A stretch of 64,000 nt of DNA from Campanula takesimana (taxonomy: Eukaryota; Streptophyta; Magnoliopsida; Asterales; Campanulaceae): assembly GCA_026119855.1 (NCBI GenBank), contig JAOWBW010001588.1, positions 186,001 through 250,000 on the forward strand. Direction: 5' to 3'. Of the stretch, positions 23,320-35,361 are shown in pieces. Made by a program: the position numbers and the translations under genes. Under the pieces are notes generated by a model that did no database searches, had not been told where the DNA came from, and was given only the letters and a program-made list of their open reading frames with translations. The number at the start of each line of letters is the position of its first letter. Position 1 is the stretch's first letter.

Positions 23320-25794
23320 TTGTTGAACTTCAACGATAATGAAGGGCTGGAGAAGAGTGCTCAAGCTACTAAATTTGTGAAGAATGTGCAGAGGATTACA
23401 CTGAATCTGCTGAACGATTCAGAGGCCTTTATTAAGGCTAGAGCTGCTTCTACACCAGCATCTACATCTATCCCTGAACAAGTTCCTTCACCAGCACTCT
23501 CACCCATTCCAACTCCACTCAGTTCTGTTGATACTGCTGATTTTGTTTGCTCTCACAAAGCTGCTGGTGAAACAATCACTTCTTCTAATTCTATCAGTGA
23601 GTATGATAAGATGCCGATAAGCATTGTCTTCAAAAAGCCCTCTACTGATCAAGCTCATGCAGCTGCTGCCCCCACTTCTATATCTTCTGCTGAAGCATTT
23701 TCTGACTTAGTTCTAGCCAGTGATGGCTCTGAGCATGGCTCTACTGATAAGTCTGTTGAACAGACTGTTGAGAAAACTTCAGAAACTCAACCTGCTGATG
23801 AAACCAGCACTTCTGATGAATCCTTTGTGAATCAAGTTGAGGAAACTATGGACACTCAACCTCAGATTGTTAAAGAAGTACAACTTGCATCAATTGAGGA
23901 AACTAAAGAAACTCAATCTACTGATGAAGTTGGTGGCTTGCTGATATCAGGAGGAGATTGTGCTGATGAAGAGGTTATTGCTGATGTGTATGCTGATGAG
24001 CCAACTACCGACACTCATCCATCTGAGCCAACTGCCGACACTCAGATTATTAAGGCCCCTATCTCTTCTTCTGATGTGATTCTGGTAGCTCCTACTGGTG
24101 TTAGAGAGATTTTTGAGTTGGGAGGAGGTGCTGATACAGAGATTGCTAATCAAGATCATAATGCTGACTTTGATGCTCTGATTGCTGCTGAGTTACAATT
24201 TAAGGAATTTCAGGATGCTTTATTTGCACCTATTTCCTTCCCTTTGCTTCCTGCTCCCGAGGCCCTCATTGCTCCAGTTGTTGCTGATGAAGCACAACCT
24301 GTTCTTATTGCCGCAGCTGCCGGTGGGAATGACAGCTCGGATGAAATAGATCCTGATGATTATATAGAGCTTCCGTCAAATTCTCTCCGATCAATTCCTA
24401 ATCCTTTTGGCCCCAATCACTCATTTCTTCCAGGTTCAACCAGTGAACAGCTTACTTTCTTGCCCTGGATTAAACCTGAATTCAAAAGAAGGAAAGGGAA
24501 AGCTCCAAGGGTCTCCAAGCTCAAGGTGAAAGGACCACCAGCGTTTGAACCTCTCCATTGCTTGCCAGGAAAGCTCAAAATTGGCGGCAAAATTCATCTA
24601 CCTGGTCCATCACCCAAGGAAGTCAGCATCGCCATGAATGGACTGATGATGAGATGCATGATGATAAATGATGAACTCCATGACATTCTTGAATACCGAG
24701 CTACTGATTCTCGAGGTCTTTTGCGCTTGGTAAAATCTGCTGCTCTTGCATTAACTCTGCCGATGTTCCATCCAAGACAGCGTGCCGATCATATGGTCTA
24801 TACCTCAAGGCTGATGAATGCCGGGTTAATGACCATGATTCTTGAAGGTCGTGCTTATTTGAATTTTATCCTGGCTATCTTTCTTTCTCTGGAGGACAAT
24901 GGTGTATTCCATCTGGCGGTTGAACGTGCAGTTATTATTCATCCTTCATTTCCTTTGCCGATCGTCCGTGCCGATGTAACTTCTGCCGATCCTATTGCCT
25001 CCACGTCTATTCCTGCTGAGTTCCTTCTTGCTGACAGATATGCTGCTGATGCTTCTTTCCTTCAACAAGCTTTGCCTCTGCCAGCTGCTCACTTTCCTGT
25101 GCCAGCTTCTCCGTTACTAATTGTTCTATCTTCTGATGACGAGTTGACTGTGCCTGCTCCTGAAGGTCTTGTAGAGGATGCTGATATTGTCAATGAAGAC
25201 TTCATTCCTTCCTTCCTAATGCATTCTTCTCTTGGACTGTCAAAACCCATGGTACTGAATAGTATGTATGAATACTTCAGTTACCTTGAAGGGGATACTG
25301 AAAATATGCAAGTGCCTGTTACTCGTGCCGATCTGGGCGATACTGGCCTCTTCCTCCGTGACAAGTTGAACCGCATTCATAAGGATCTTTCTGACAAAAT
25401 CCTTAAGTCCAATCAGGAGGAGGAATGCAAAAGAATCCAAGACTTGAAAGATCTGCTGGAGGACAGAGAATCTAGGCTGATTGCCCTTTCAGAAAGTTTG
25501 GGGAGTATGCACTCTATTCAACAGCAACTAGTAGATGACCAAAGGCTGCAGATCAGAGATCTAGAAAGGACTGAAAAAGATTTATCTGCTGCCAAGTCTG
25601 CTCTTGCTGATGCTCAAGTGAAGATAGCTGCTCTGGAAGCCAACAATGCAATGCTGACTGAAAGGCTGGAGAGCACTCAAAGAAGGAAGAAGAGAGAAGC
25701 TGAAAATAAAGAGAAGAGAGCAAAGAAGAAAGCCAAGCTTACCGACTCTACATCAAAGGCCATTGACCAGCAACAGGATCCTCCTGTTTCCTAG
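23320..25794 (+). pseudogene. Sirevirus extra gene, 3' part, with coiled-coil and basic C-terminus
   Basis: An 824-residue open frame begins inside the same gene; coding similarity starts slightly before the first start codon. The N-terminal 350 residues are Ser/Thr/Glu/Asp-rich and low in complexity. The middle (residues about 410-580) is more ordered (LPGKLKIGGKIHLPGPS, RADHMVYTSRLMNAG, LEDNGVFHLAVERAVI). Residues about 690-800 form a long charged coiled coil ending in the very basic RRKKREAENKEKRAKKKAK, a likely nuclear localisation signal. No transmembrane segment is seen. This looks like a nuclear or scaffold protein rather than an envelope. The biochemical role is not known. Confidence 0.6.
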
Positions 25795-26163
25795 TCAATA
25801 TAGCCAATGATATAGATATCCAGAAGAACTTCAACGATTTATCCAAGACTTCTTTGCTAACCATTACTGTTTTATGTGTGCTTATTTTTATATGTTATAT
25901 TCTCTTATAATATCTGCTGCTATTCATGCTAACTTTGTTTTGCAGATTATTATTCTCCCTGCTGATCATAAGCCATCAGCAACTCATCTTTCTTGTCTTT
26001 TACTCTTACTTTTATCATTTTGTATTTTTACCTCTTTAAGACATCTAGTGTGTGACTTGTCTTAGGGAATGATAATAAATAGACATTCCTTATACATTCT
26101 TTTACTAAGCTAAGATAGATGTTCTTGGATAGGGTGATTGGACTTAAGCAATTAGGAGGAGAT
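25795..26163 (+). other. Sirevirus 3' untranslated region with polypurine tract
   Basis: A non-coding stretch from the stop at 25794 to the 3' LTR. The purine run AGGAGGAGA at 26154-26162 lies directly before the LTR TG and is the plus-strand primer site. No additional gene is seen. Confidence 0.75.
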
Positions 26164-27553
26164 TGTTGATCAAATATATGTTTAGGACATAGAATTGCTT
26201 AATCCCAATCATAGTTATCACTTAGGATCCCCCAATTTTATTAGAAACTTTGTAAGGTACTCTTAGGATTCTTGGTGACCAGCACAGGTGTATTCCAACT
26301 CTTCAAACAAGGCAAACCAGCAAGAGGAACCAAATCAGCAGACCAGTAAACTAGTTGCCGATCAACTTGCTAAACAAGTTGCCGATCAAACTCCATTCTC
26401 AACTTGCCGATATAGAAAAACAGTCTGTACTGTCAGTCAGGTTACATCGTTTCATCTTAAAGTCAATCTTGCTGATTGTCCCTATCCCTTCTTACTGTTT
26501 TATCTAAAAGTAGTTTACCTGCTCTGTAATGATTGATGCACCGTCTGACACATAGCTACTTTTAGCTATACTCTGTCTTTACTTGCTTTTTACAGGTAAC
26601 CGGTTGAGACAAAGGGGTCTTTACCCATCAGACTTTTGTGAGCATGCGTGTACCACATATCTTCGTCATTAATGCTAAAGATACCGCATTTAATGCTCCT
26701 CAACTACCCAGCTGGATATTCAAATTGCAAGCCTTATTCTACAAGACTCAAGACATTTACTCCTCTTATAAATAGTGGACTTGGAGCATTGAAGAAGGTT
26801 GGTGAAATTACAGCATTGAAGAGAGTTGAATGTTTTTTAGTATTCATTAAAGACTCAAACATTCTGTGTCCATATAATCATTAGATCATTTAATAGGACA
26901 TACACTTGTGCACCAACTCAAACAACATTGTTAGTATTCCCGAACTAGATTATATAAGGAATACGTTGTTTAAGTTATTCACACACCCACCTGAGTGAGA
27001 TAAGTTCTCTTGAACTTGCCGCTCAAATACACTTGGTCAGAATTGTTTTACGATCCATTAGAAATTTCTAGAACTTAGACTTTGTATACCGGCAAAGCCG
27101 TGCTTGTAATAGACTAGAAAAATCTAATAGTACTCTTAACCCAAATCCAAGTTCTGACCAAACTTGGTAGAGGACGTAGCAGTATTTACACTGTGAACCT
27201 CTCCAAATCCCTGTGTCTTTGTTTCTTACCTTATCATTGCCAGTTGGAATTCTATCACCGGCAGATTGCATATGTTCGTACTGATTCATTGTAATTTCCA
27301 TTGACCAATCTCTTGAAAATGCATTGAACTTTTAGAAACAACTTTGTGTTTAAACTAAGCTCTGAAAATCTTTTATACACTGATTTTGTGTGAGTTAAAA
27401 CTAAGTCATATTTTACCCGCTGCGCTTACTGATAATAGTTTGCAAACTGTTAAGTGACTTTGCATTTAAAAGTGTTTCTTTGTAAAAGTTTTAAAAAGGC
27501 TATTCACCCCCCCCCCCCCCTCTAGCCTATTTTCCTACCAATTGGGCCTAACA
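26164..27553 (+). repeat. 3' LTR of the Sirevirus
   Basis: A 1390-bp copy of 10112-11489 ending GGGCCTAACA, followed by the target duplication AGACC (27554-27558). It retains the iterons and TATA box of the 5' copy. Confidence 0.93.
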
Positions 27554-27558
27554 AGACC

Positions 27559-30500
27559 ACTCTCAATGGTATTCCCCAAGCCTCCAGAACTTCCTCACCG
27601 GTCTTGAAGCCAAGATCAAGAATCTCGAGGAAAGTAACAAGATTCTGGAAGACCAGAACCAACTGTTGAAGGACCACATTCAGCAAAAGGGGACTAGAAT
27701 GGTGCCCAATGGTAAGAATTTCATTTATGTCGAGGATGAAGAGGTCAATACCAACTGTCCCTCCAACACCAATGACACTACCTTCCCATTCCCAAGCTAC
27801 CGCAATGTTCCACCTCCTTCTCTCTACACCCAACAAGGTTTCACTACCATGAGCAAAAACAAGGCTGTCTATGAACCTTCCCCTGAATTGCTTGGTGGCT
27901 ACCTCTCCGCTAGCAAACTACCCGCACCCTCATTGCCTCTGAGTATTGGGATGGCCGCTGCTACTACTTCTACTACTCGTCCCATCATTCTGTCAGAATC
28001 TATCCCCGACATCTCCAATCACCCTGTGGTCACGGCTATGCAAGAGCAAATGCGCAAGTTGATCGAGACCGTGGATAAGCAAAGTGCACTGACTACCAAG
28101 ACAATCAACCCTAGCCAAGTGGGGGCTCTCCCCAAAGATTTCAAGATGCCTAAAGTGGCAATGTTTCATGGTGACTCGTGTCCTAAGACTCATTTGGATA
28201 GTTATGTGTTGGCCATGAGGGCTCGTGACTGCACCAACGAACAAATGTCTCGCGGTATCGCTCTGCGTTGGTTCTTGGGGCTATAACCAAGCGAGAGGCA
28301 AACGTGGGATCAAATTAGTGTCGTTTTATGTGAGAAATATCAAGCTAACTTGGATTGGCATGTGAATCGAACGGATCTTGAGAACACTATGCAAAATCCC
28401 GGCGAGGCTATTTATTATTTTTACAAGAGGTGGAATCATCAGTTGTGCGAGGTCCAATACCCACCAAAAGCAAAGGAACAGAAGCAGATTTTCTACAAAT
28501 GCTTGCTACCGGAGATGAAAGCATCCATCGGCAATGGTTATTTCCCTGACTTGCGGGAAATGGTTGACGCCGGAGTAAGGTATGAAGTAGGGTTCACTGG
28601 GATTGTGCCGCCAAAGGAAAGTCCAAAGACCAACAACAACAACTCCTTCCGCTACAAGGCTCCTACTGCGCCTGCGCCTCCTAGGGGTGGAAAGGAGGCC
28701 GTCGGCCAAGTGAATATGGTCCAAAATGAGGTCCCGCTAGATGTTCAAGCTGTCACAAGGAATGGGACTCCGCCGCAAAGAGAGAGGGAGCACTTTGACG
28801 ATTTTGGAATGCCTATGGGGAAAGTCTTTGAAGTGTTAGTCAAGAGAAGTCTTATCAAGCCTTTAGAGAATTACCAACCCGCCTACCCAAGAACCGATTT
28901 GGACGCCTCCAAGTTCTGCAAGTATCACAAGCACATCGAGCACACAACGGATGGTTGTATTCAACCAAAGCGCGTAGTTCAAGGGTTGATCAATGACAAG
29001 AAGATTGAGAAGCCGAAGGGTCCTAATGTGGTGAGTAACCCCCTTCCTAACAATGGGGGTGGGGTGAATATGGTGCAAACATGCAAGATCAGTATCCTAG
29101 AGCTCATGGATGCCTGTGACAAGATAGGGCTCACGATGGTGGATGTCTTCATGGCATTAGTGACGTTAGAAATTCTCGAACCATTAGAAGGACACCTCCC
29201 CTGCCTTGGTTGCGATTTGTCAAAGTTTTGCCACTACCACAAGTGGACCGGTCACACTACCGAAGAATGCTTTTTTGAACTCAAGAAAGCCGTGCAAGAG
29301 CTCATCCACAAGGGAGTTGTCGAAGACCCTAGAGATTATGTAGCTAGCAATGTACTCATGGTAGAACTTAGTGAGATCACTGATCCGGCCGAGCCTGTTG
29401 TGGCGGACTGTGATGAGATGGGTTGTATTTCAATGATTAACAATAAAGAACCTTGTTTCTACTTGTTGTCTTTAGAAGAACTAGTTAGTGAAGTCGAATC
29501 TCTAGAAGAGGAGAGTCCCAAACCCTCTCAACCTCTTTCTTGGGCCGAAATCTTCGAGGAGGCCGAAAGAACCGAAGTTTCGCCCCCTTGTCGTGACACG
29601 CCATTATCTTTGGAGGAGCTACGTGCAGAAGTTTGTCTCCTTACAAGATCCTGTCAAGTGTACCAATCCGACCCAAAAGGTGCAAAGAAAATCTTTGGGA
29701 AGGAACCCGAGCAAGCCGACCTAGACAAAGAAGACCCTATCCTCACTCAACTCAAACAAACCCAAGCCCATATTTCACTATGGTCCCTACTCACCTCCTC
29801 CCTAGCCCATCGCCTCATGCTCGAGCAGAACCTCGCCGCCACCATGGTACCATCCACTACTACCCCGGAGGACGTCACCCACATGATTGGTAATATCCAC
29901 TATGGAAACATCATCACTTTCTCGGAGCTAGACAAGCCAGTGTTCGGAGTTGATCATAATGAGCCTTTATACATCACTGTCGAGGTAAATGGCAAGAAAA
30001 TTCCCCGTATATTCATTGATAATGGTTCTGCTATTAATATCCTTCCTTCAAGGATGATGGATGTGGTTGGAGTTCATGGTGTTGATTTACGCCCATCCAA
30101 GCAAACCATCAAAGCTTATGACTCTACATGCCGCGCCGTGATAGGCGAAGCCGCCTTGCCCATTACCATCGGAACAAAGATCCTACCGACCGACTTCCAC
30201 ATCATAGACATCCCCGCAACCTTCTCACTCCTCCTTGGCCGGCCATGGTTACATCAGTTGGGCGCTGTCCCATCTTCCCTGCACCAGTGTGTGAAGTTTC
30301 AATCTGGTAATGAAGTGACCATCATCTACAGCGATCTCGTAACTGCCCAAGGGACGGACACCAAGGGCATTCCTGTCTTACAGATTCAGCATGGGGAAGA
30401 GAGCAGACTCTTCAACGGTTTTGAAATAGTGGCCCAAGCACAGATCTGCGCTATTGACCTTACCAGGGCTTCAGATAGGGTGTCACCTATTGTGAGGATG

Positions 30501-31877
30501 CTACGAAACATGGGCTTCATACCGGGGCTGGGGCTAGGTAAGAACTTGCAAGGCCCCACAGAATTGGTTGAAGAGGTTGATCATCGAGGGTTGTTCGGTC
30601 TAGGATACACCCTTACTCCTGAAGACAAGATGGAGCAACAAAGGATAGAATTGCTTAAAAAGATGAAGCTTCCCTACAAAAAGCCTAAAATGCGGCCATA
30701 CCGCCTGTCCCTGAATAGCTACTTTGTCAGGGAAGGCGAGGAGTTTTCGTGTTTTGAGTTCGCAGAGCCATGGATTGACCACACCGGGAAGTTGCAGAAA
30801 GGGTTCGAGATTTTCAGAGATGTGGAATTCGATCGGTCCAACATGAAGCTGACTTACATGGAATATGACAAAGCCACGGGCAGAGTTAGAACCATCAGGC
30901 ATGAGTACTCTGCCAAGGTTGCAGATGACTTGGCAGATCAACTTGAAGCCGCAACCCTTGACAAGCCGACAGCAGAAACTGTAGAAGCGCCAAGAATGAC
31001 TGAGACGTGGGACGGCCAATATCTGCTTCAGCATCTGGGTAATCTGGGGCTGGACGACGACATGGTAGCCACTATTGGGGATGAATCAGAGAAGGACGTA
31101 GATCCGAGGACATTGGTGGTACCCATGGGGGATAAGCTCAAGAATTGGTGCATCATTGGGGGACCTATAGCTACTCCGGAATTTATGGTGGGGACATTGG
31201 GGCTTACTCCTTCTCCTGTCGCCACTCCTGCAGCATCTCCTGTCACTCACCCAAAATCCCCATCCCCAGAGTCTAGTGTTTTACATTTTGAATTTGAGTC
31301 TTCCTCTAAGTCTGACGACATTACGTCCGAAGACTATGATCTTGTCGCAAACGCTATTTTTCCTTTTGCCATGAATGAAACCCTCGACCTTTCCGAGTAT
31401 CCCTCTATAGTCAATCTTTTAACTGATAAATTGGCTAATAATCAAACTAATGATTTACACTTAGTTAATAATGATTCATTAGAAGAGGCGGACACAGACA
31501 CATTAAATGATGAATACATTAAGGAAATTTCAGAACAGGTTATTAATCAAAAAGAATCTCGAGCCCAAGCTTCCGATGAGGTGTTAACGTGCGTGAATTT
31601 GGGAACCGAAGCCGAGCCTAAGGAAACGCAGATTGGGAGCTTCTTCAGCGGAGCCGAAAGGGAAGCACTGATTGAGCTACTCAAAGAATATGTGGATGTG
31701 TTCGCATGGTCTTATAAAGACATGCCGGGGCTCGACAACTCGATCGTAGAGCACAGAATCCCAACAGCACCAGACGCTAAGCCAGTCAAACAGAAGCTGC
31801 GCCGCATCAAGCCGGAATGGTCTTTGCAAGTGAAGGAAGAGATTGAGAAGCTACTCCGTGTGGGTTTCATCAGGTGA
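27559..31877 (+). pseudogene. Tat-1 gag, protease and start of reverse transcriptase
   Basis: One frame runs from the Sirevirus junction to 31877 with a single in-frame TAA at 28284-28286. Order: an N-terminal coiled coil (LEAKIKNLEESNKILEDQN), retrotransposon gag core (FKMPKVAMFHGDSCPKTHL, W...RTDLENTMQNPGEA), two CX2HX4HX4C knuckles (28917-28958 and 29229-29270), an acidic linker, aspartic protease with DNGSAINILP (D codon at 30018) and LLLGRPWL, and a G-patch motif MGFIPGLGLGKNLQG near 30490-30550. A long acidic linker then leads to the start of reverse transcriptase (KLRRIKPEWSLQVKEEIEKL). The frame breaks at 31874 where one A seems missing before GGTGATCGAG. The product would be the Gag-Pol polyprotein. 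Confidence 0.87.
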
Positions 31878-33409
31878 TCGAGTATCCAACTTGGTTATCA
31901 AATTTGGTGACTGTCAGAAAATCCAACGATAAAGTCAGAGTGTGTGTGGATTTTCGAGATCTCAACAAAGCTACGCCGAAGGATGACTTCCCCCTGCCAA
32001 ATATCGACATGTTGGTGGACGCGACCGCCCATTATGAGGTCAAGTCGTTTGTTGATGGGTTTGCCGGCTATAACCAGATCAAGATGGCCGAGGAGGACCA
32101 AGAGAAAACAGCTTTCACCACCCCATGGGGGACTTTTTGCTATACTGTCATGCCGTTTGGGCTAAGGAACGCTGGGGCTACCTACCAACGGGCAATTACG
32201 ACTTTATTCCACGATATGATCCACAAGGAGATTGAGGTGTACGTGGATGACATGATTATACATTCAAAAGGGTCTGGTGGCCAACACTTGATAGATCTCA
32301 GAAAATTCTTCAACATGTTGAGAGAGCACGCCATGCGTTTGAACCCGGAGAAATGCACCTTTGGAGTTCGTAGAGGAAAAGTATTGGGTTACATGGTCAC
32401 CGAAAATGGGATCGAAGCCGACCCAAGGAAGATTCAAGCCATCCTGGAGATGAAGCCGCCCCGTACCGAGACGGAGATAAAAGGATTCATGGGACGCCTG
32501 CAATACATCAGTCGGTTTATCAATCAGCTGACCACCATCTGCGAACCAATTTTCAAACTGATGAAGAAAACAGCCAATGTAGAGTGGGATTATGACTGTC
32601 AGATAGCCTTCGAGAGGATCAAACAGTATTTGGTGAATACCCCAATCCTACGCCCGCCGCATAAGGAAAAGTCGTTGCTACTATACTTAACTGTGACAGA
32701 CACCGCCGTCGGAGCCATGTTAGCGCAAGAAGCCAAAGATTCCCGGATTGAGAACGCAGTTTACTTTGTCAGCCAAAAGTTACAGGGTAGCGAGCTCAAT
32801 TACTCTGCGCTCGAGAAGACCTGCGTAGGCCTAGTATGGGTGGTGACGAAGTTCAAGAACTACATGGTATCCCATCCGATCTTACTAGTCTCAAAAATGG
32901 ATCCTATCAAGTACCTGTTTGATAAACCCTCCCTTTCTATGAGACTCGCTAAATGGTCAGTGTTCTTGGGAGAGTTCGACATTACTTATGTACCGAGGAA
33001 GGCAATCAAGGGGAGGGCAATGGCCAATCAGCTCGCAGACTCTCCAAGCACCGAGACAAGGGGACCCGACCCCGAGTTCCCGGACGACGACATTTTCGCA
33101 ATTGAGGTCGCAGAAAGGTGGCAACTATTCTTTGACGGGGCTGCAAACAAACGAGGGAATGGAGTCGGACTCCTACTTATTGATCCCAAAGAGGAACACA
33201 CTCCCATAGCCATCAAGCTGAACTTTTCAACAACCAACAACGCCGCTGAGTATGAGGCATGTATAGCCGGACTGGAAGCCGCCCTAGAACGCAACGTGAA
33301 AGAGTTAGAAGTATATGGAGACTCTGCTTTGATTATAACCAAACGGCGAAGAAATGGAAAACTATTGATCCTTGCCTGCAGCGGTACCAAGGTTACATGG
33401 ATGAGTTGA
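31874..33409 (+). pseudogene. Tat-1 reverse transcriptase, RNase H and archaeal-type RNase H
   Basis: Reverse transcriptase motifs are VCVDFRDLNKATPKDDFPLP, FCYTVMPFGLRNAGATYQRA and catalytic YVDD at 32240-32251. The tethered RNase H follows (LLLYLTVTDTAVGAMLAQE, ALEKTCVGLVWV). After a short linker comes a second RNase H of archaeal type: WQLFFDGAANKRGNGVG, NNAAEYEACIAGLEAAL and VYGDSALII. Two RNase H domains in this order mark the Tat lineage. The frame fails at about 33340, where one A appears to be missing in an A-run, and the sequence continues in the next frame. Confidence 0.9.
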
Positions 33410-33888
33410 TAACACAGTTCAAAGAAGTCACCTTCCATTTCCTGCCACGAGACAGAAATAGGTTCGCAGATGCTCTAGCTACGTTGGCCTCGTTGGTCGA
33501 GATACCCGAAGGAAGGTCCGTGAAGCCATTTAGGGTTGGACGAAGGGAGAACCCAGCCTATTGCTGCAAAATCCGGATCGATGTGGAGGTAAACGGAGAC
33601 CAATGGTACGCCCAAATCTACAAGTTCCTTAAGCATGGAGAGATGTCTTTTGATGGAGATGTGAAGGCCAAAAGTCTGCAAGCGCTTAAAAGACTGGCGG
33701 GCCAATTCGTATTGTTAGACGATACTTTGTACAAGAGACATTACGACGGGCTGTTGCTCTTATGTGTCGACAGCAAGAGAGCTGAAGCAATAATGGAAGA
33801 ACTACACAACGGTTTGTGTGGACCTCACATGAATGCAAGGATGCTTAGACAGAAGATCACTCGCCTGGGCTACTATTGGTTACCATAG
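33340..33888 (+). pseudogene. Tat-1 end of RNase H region and integrase zinc domain
   Basis: The frame resumes the archaeal-type RNase H end (FLPRDRNRFADALATLASL) and then the region before integrase (LLDDTLYKRHYDGLLLLC). It ends in the integrase zinc-binding start (HNGLCGPHMNARMLRQKI, LGYYW). It stops at 33888 because one A appears to be missing in TTACC; integrase continues in the overlapping frame. Confidence 0.82.
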
Positions 33889-34658
33889 AGGCGGACTGTA
33901 TTCAATGGGTTCGACGGTGTCACAAGTGCCAAGTATGCTCCAACCTCAACCACATCCCCCCACACGAGTTGTACAGCTCCACCACGCCTTGGCTATTCGC
34001 CACATGGGGTATAGACATCATTGGGAAAATCTCGCCATCCGGCAGTAACGGTCACGAATTCGTCCTCGTCGCAGTCGACTACTTCACAAAGTGGGTCGAA
34101 GCTCAGTCTTACAAGGTGCTGAATTCCAAGAAGGTGGCGCAGTTTATCAAAGAGAACATCATGTGTAGATATGGGGTCCCTAACCTTATTATATCAGACA
34201 ATGGCAGTCATTTCGAAGCCGAGTGTGCTCGCTTGCTCGCAGAATTCAAGGTCGAACGAAAGAAATCTTCCCCGTACTATCCACAGACTAACGGCGCGGT
34301 TGAGGCGGCCAACAAGACGATAGAACAGATAATTCGCAAAATGGCTCTGGAAGGACGGGATTGGCCCGAGAAGTTACCATTAGCACTTTGGGGATACAGA
34401 ACGTCAGTCCGCACTGCTACCGGAGAGACCCCTTACGCCTTGACATACGGCATGGAGGCGGTACTCCCTATAGAATTGGAAGTGCCATCATTGAGGATCT
34501 TACTCGAAAGCCAAGTGAATGAAGTAGAATGGCTCCAGAGTCGCTATGATCAGTTGGCAACGCTCGATGAACGCAGATTGAAGGCCATGGAACATATCCG
34601 AGCCTATCAAAGGAGAACGACGAAAGCCTTCAATAAAAGGTCAAGCCTGTTGACATAA
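33876..34658 (+). pseudogene. Tat-1 integrase
   Basis: The frame contains the two zinc-binding cysteines (CHKCQ) and the core catalytic residues D in VAVDYFTKWVEA, D in IISDNGSHFE and E in TNGAVEAANKTIEQI. It then has the Tat-type WGYRTSVRTATGETPYALTYGMEAVLP block. Integrase inserts the cDNA. It ends at a stop caused by loss of one A in AATAAAAGG at about 34636; the last domain follows in the next frame. Confidence 0.9.
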
Positions 34659-34852
34659 AGGAGGGAGACTTGGTGCTCAAAGCACGCTTGCCCAACAAGT
34701 TCAACCCCCTCGGGAAGTGGGCCCCCACTTGGGTAGGTCCGTTTGTAGTACAGAAGATCTTCTCCGGAGGAGCGGTCAGAATGGCAGATTTGGATGGCAA
34801 CCCGTTCAAGGAACCAGTCAACCTCAGCAAGCTCAGACGCTACTACGACTAG
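34637..34852 (+). pseudogene. Tat-1 integrase C-terminal tail
   Basis: The tail reads IKEGDLVLKARLP, GKWAPTWVGPFVVQKIFSGGA, ADLDGNPFKEPVNLSKLRRYY and stop. This SH3-like GPF/Y ending is standard for gypsy integrase. A close homologue ends Tat-3 pol at 50667-50669. Confidence 0.85.
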
Positions 34853-35361
34853 TACAACCCCCCCTCTCAAAAAAAAAATGTTTACTACGCAAAAAGAAGC
34901 CCGATAGACTGAAAACCCGCAAAGGGCAGTCTATGCAAAATAAGGGTGCGTACAAAGCTCGCTAGATCGAAAACCCGCAAGGGCGGTCTAGGCAAAAGTT
35001 AGAGCATTCCCCCTTCTATCTTCCCTTTCTCTAAAATCATTCTATTCCGACTGGAGTGAACTACGGTGACCTGAGCCCCTTAGTCCTATTTGTAAAAGGG
35101 GAACGTAGGCAGCCTTTCAAAAGGTGCGGTCTAACAAACAAATAGACATCCAAATCCTGTCACAAAGCAATAAAGATAGAAGTTGTATTTTCTGAAAGCA
35201 AAAACTTTTATTTCCATAGTCATTGCATGTTAACACTTATTTGATGAGTCTAAGCTTGACATACTTTTTGAATAAATAACCTATTCTGAAATTGAAACTA
35301 AAACAAAAGTAAACTAAATTAAACTAATGTGTCTGCAACGACTACGGGGAGACGCTCGGGA
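34853..35361 (+). ncRNA. Tat-1 post-pol structured region (hairpins P1, P2 and A)
   Basis: The non-coding stretch after pol contains three good hairpins. P1 (34904-34934) pairs ATAGACTG with CAGTCTAT and CCC with GGG. P2 (34962-34991) pairs CTAGAT-type arms around CCC/GGG. A (35058-35114) pairs CTACG with CGTAG (35061-35065 and 35104-35108) and CCCCTT with AAGGGG. Tat-3 has the same series after its pol (50723-50916) with compensated base changes. A role in RNA export, 3'-end formation or packaging is inference. Confidence 0.6.

Larger units (their letters stand above)
10112..27553 (+). mobile_element. Full-length Ty1/copia retrotransposon, Sirevirus type
   Basis: The element runs from TGTTGATCAAAT to GGGCCTAACA with two LTRs of about 1.38 kb (10112-11489 and 26164-27553). 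The 5-bp target duplication AGACC is at 10107-10111 and 27554-27558. A tRNA-Met primer-binding site follows the 5' LTR and a purine tract precedes the 3' LTR. Domain order is gag, protease, integrase, reverse transcriptase, RNase H, so it is copia. Long LTRs, a coiled-coil-rich gag with two zinc knuckles, and a large extra gene after pol point to the Sirevirus lineage. Length is inflated by a 3.3-kb solo LTR at 18342-21634. It inserted into the gag of Tat-1. Confidence 0.92.

Noticed and set aside
18260..25794. Retroviral-type envelope gene after copia pol
   Set aside because: No signal peptide, transmembrane segment or fusion motif is visible; basic and coiled-coil features suggest a nuclear protein.
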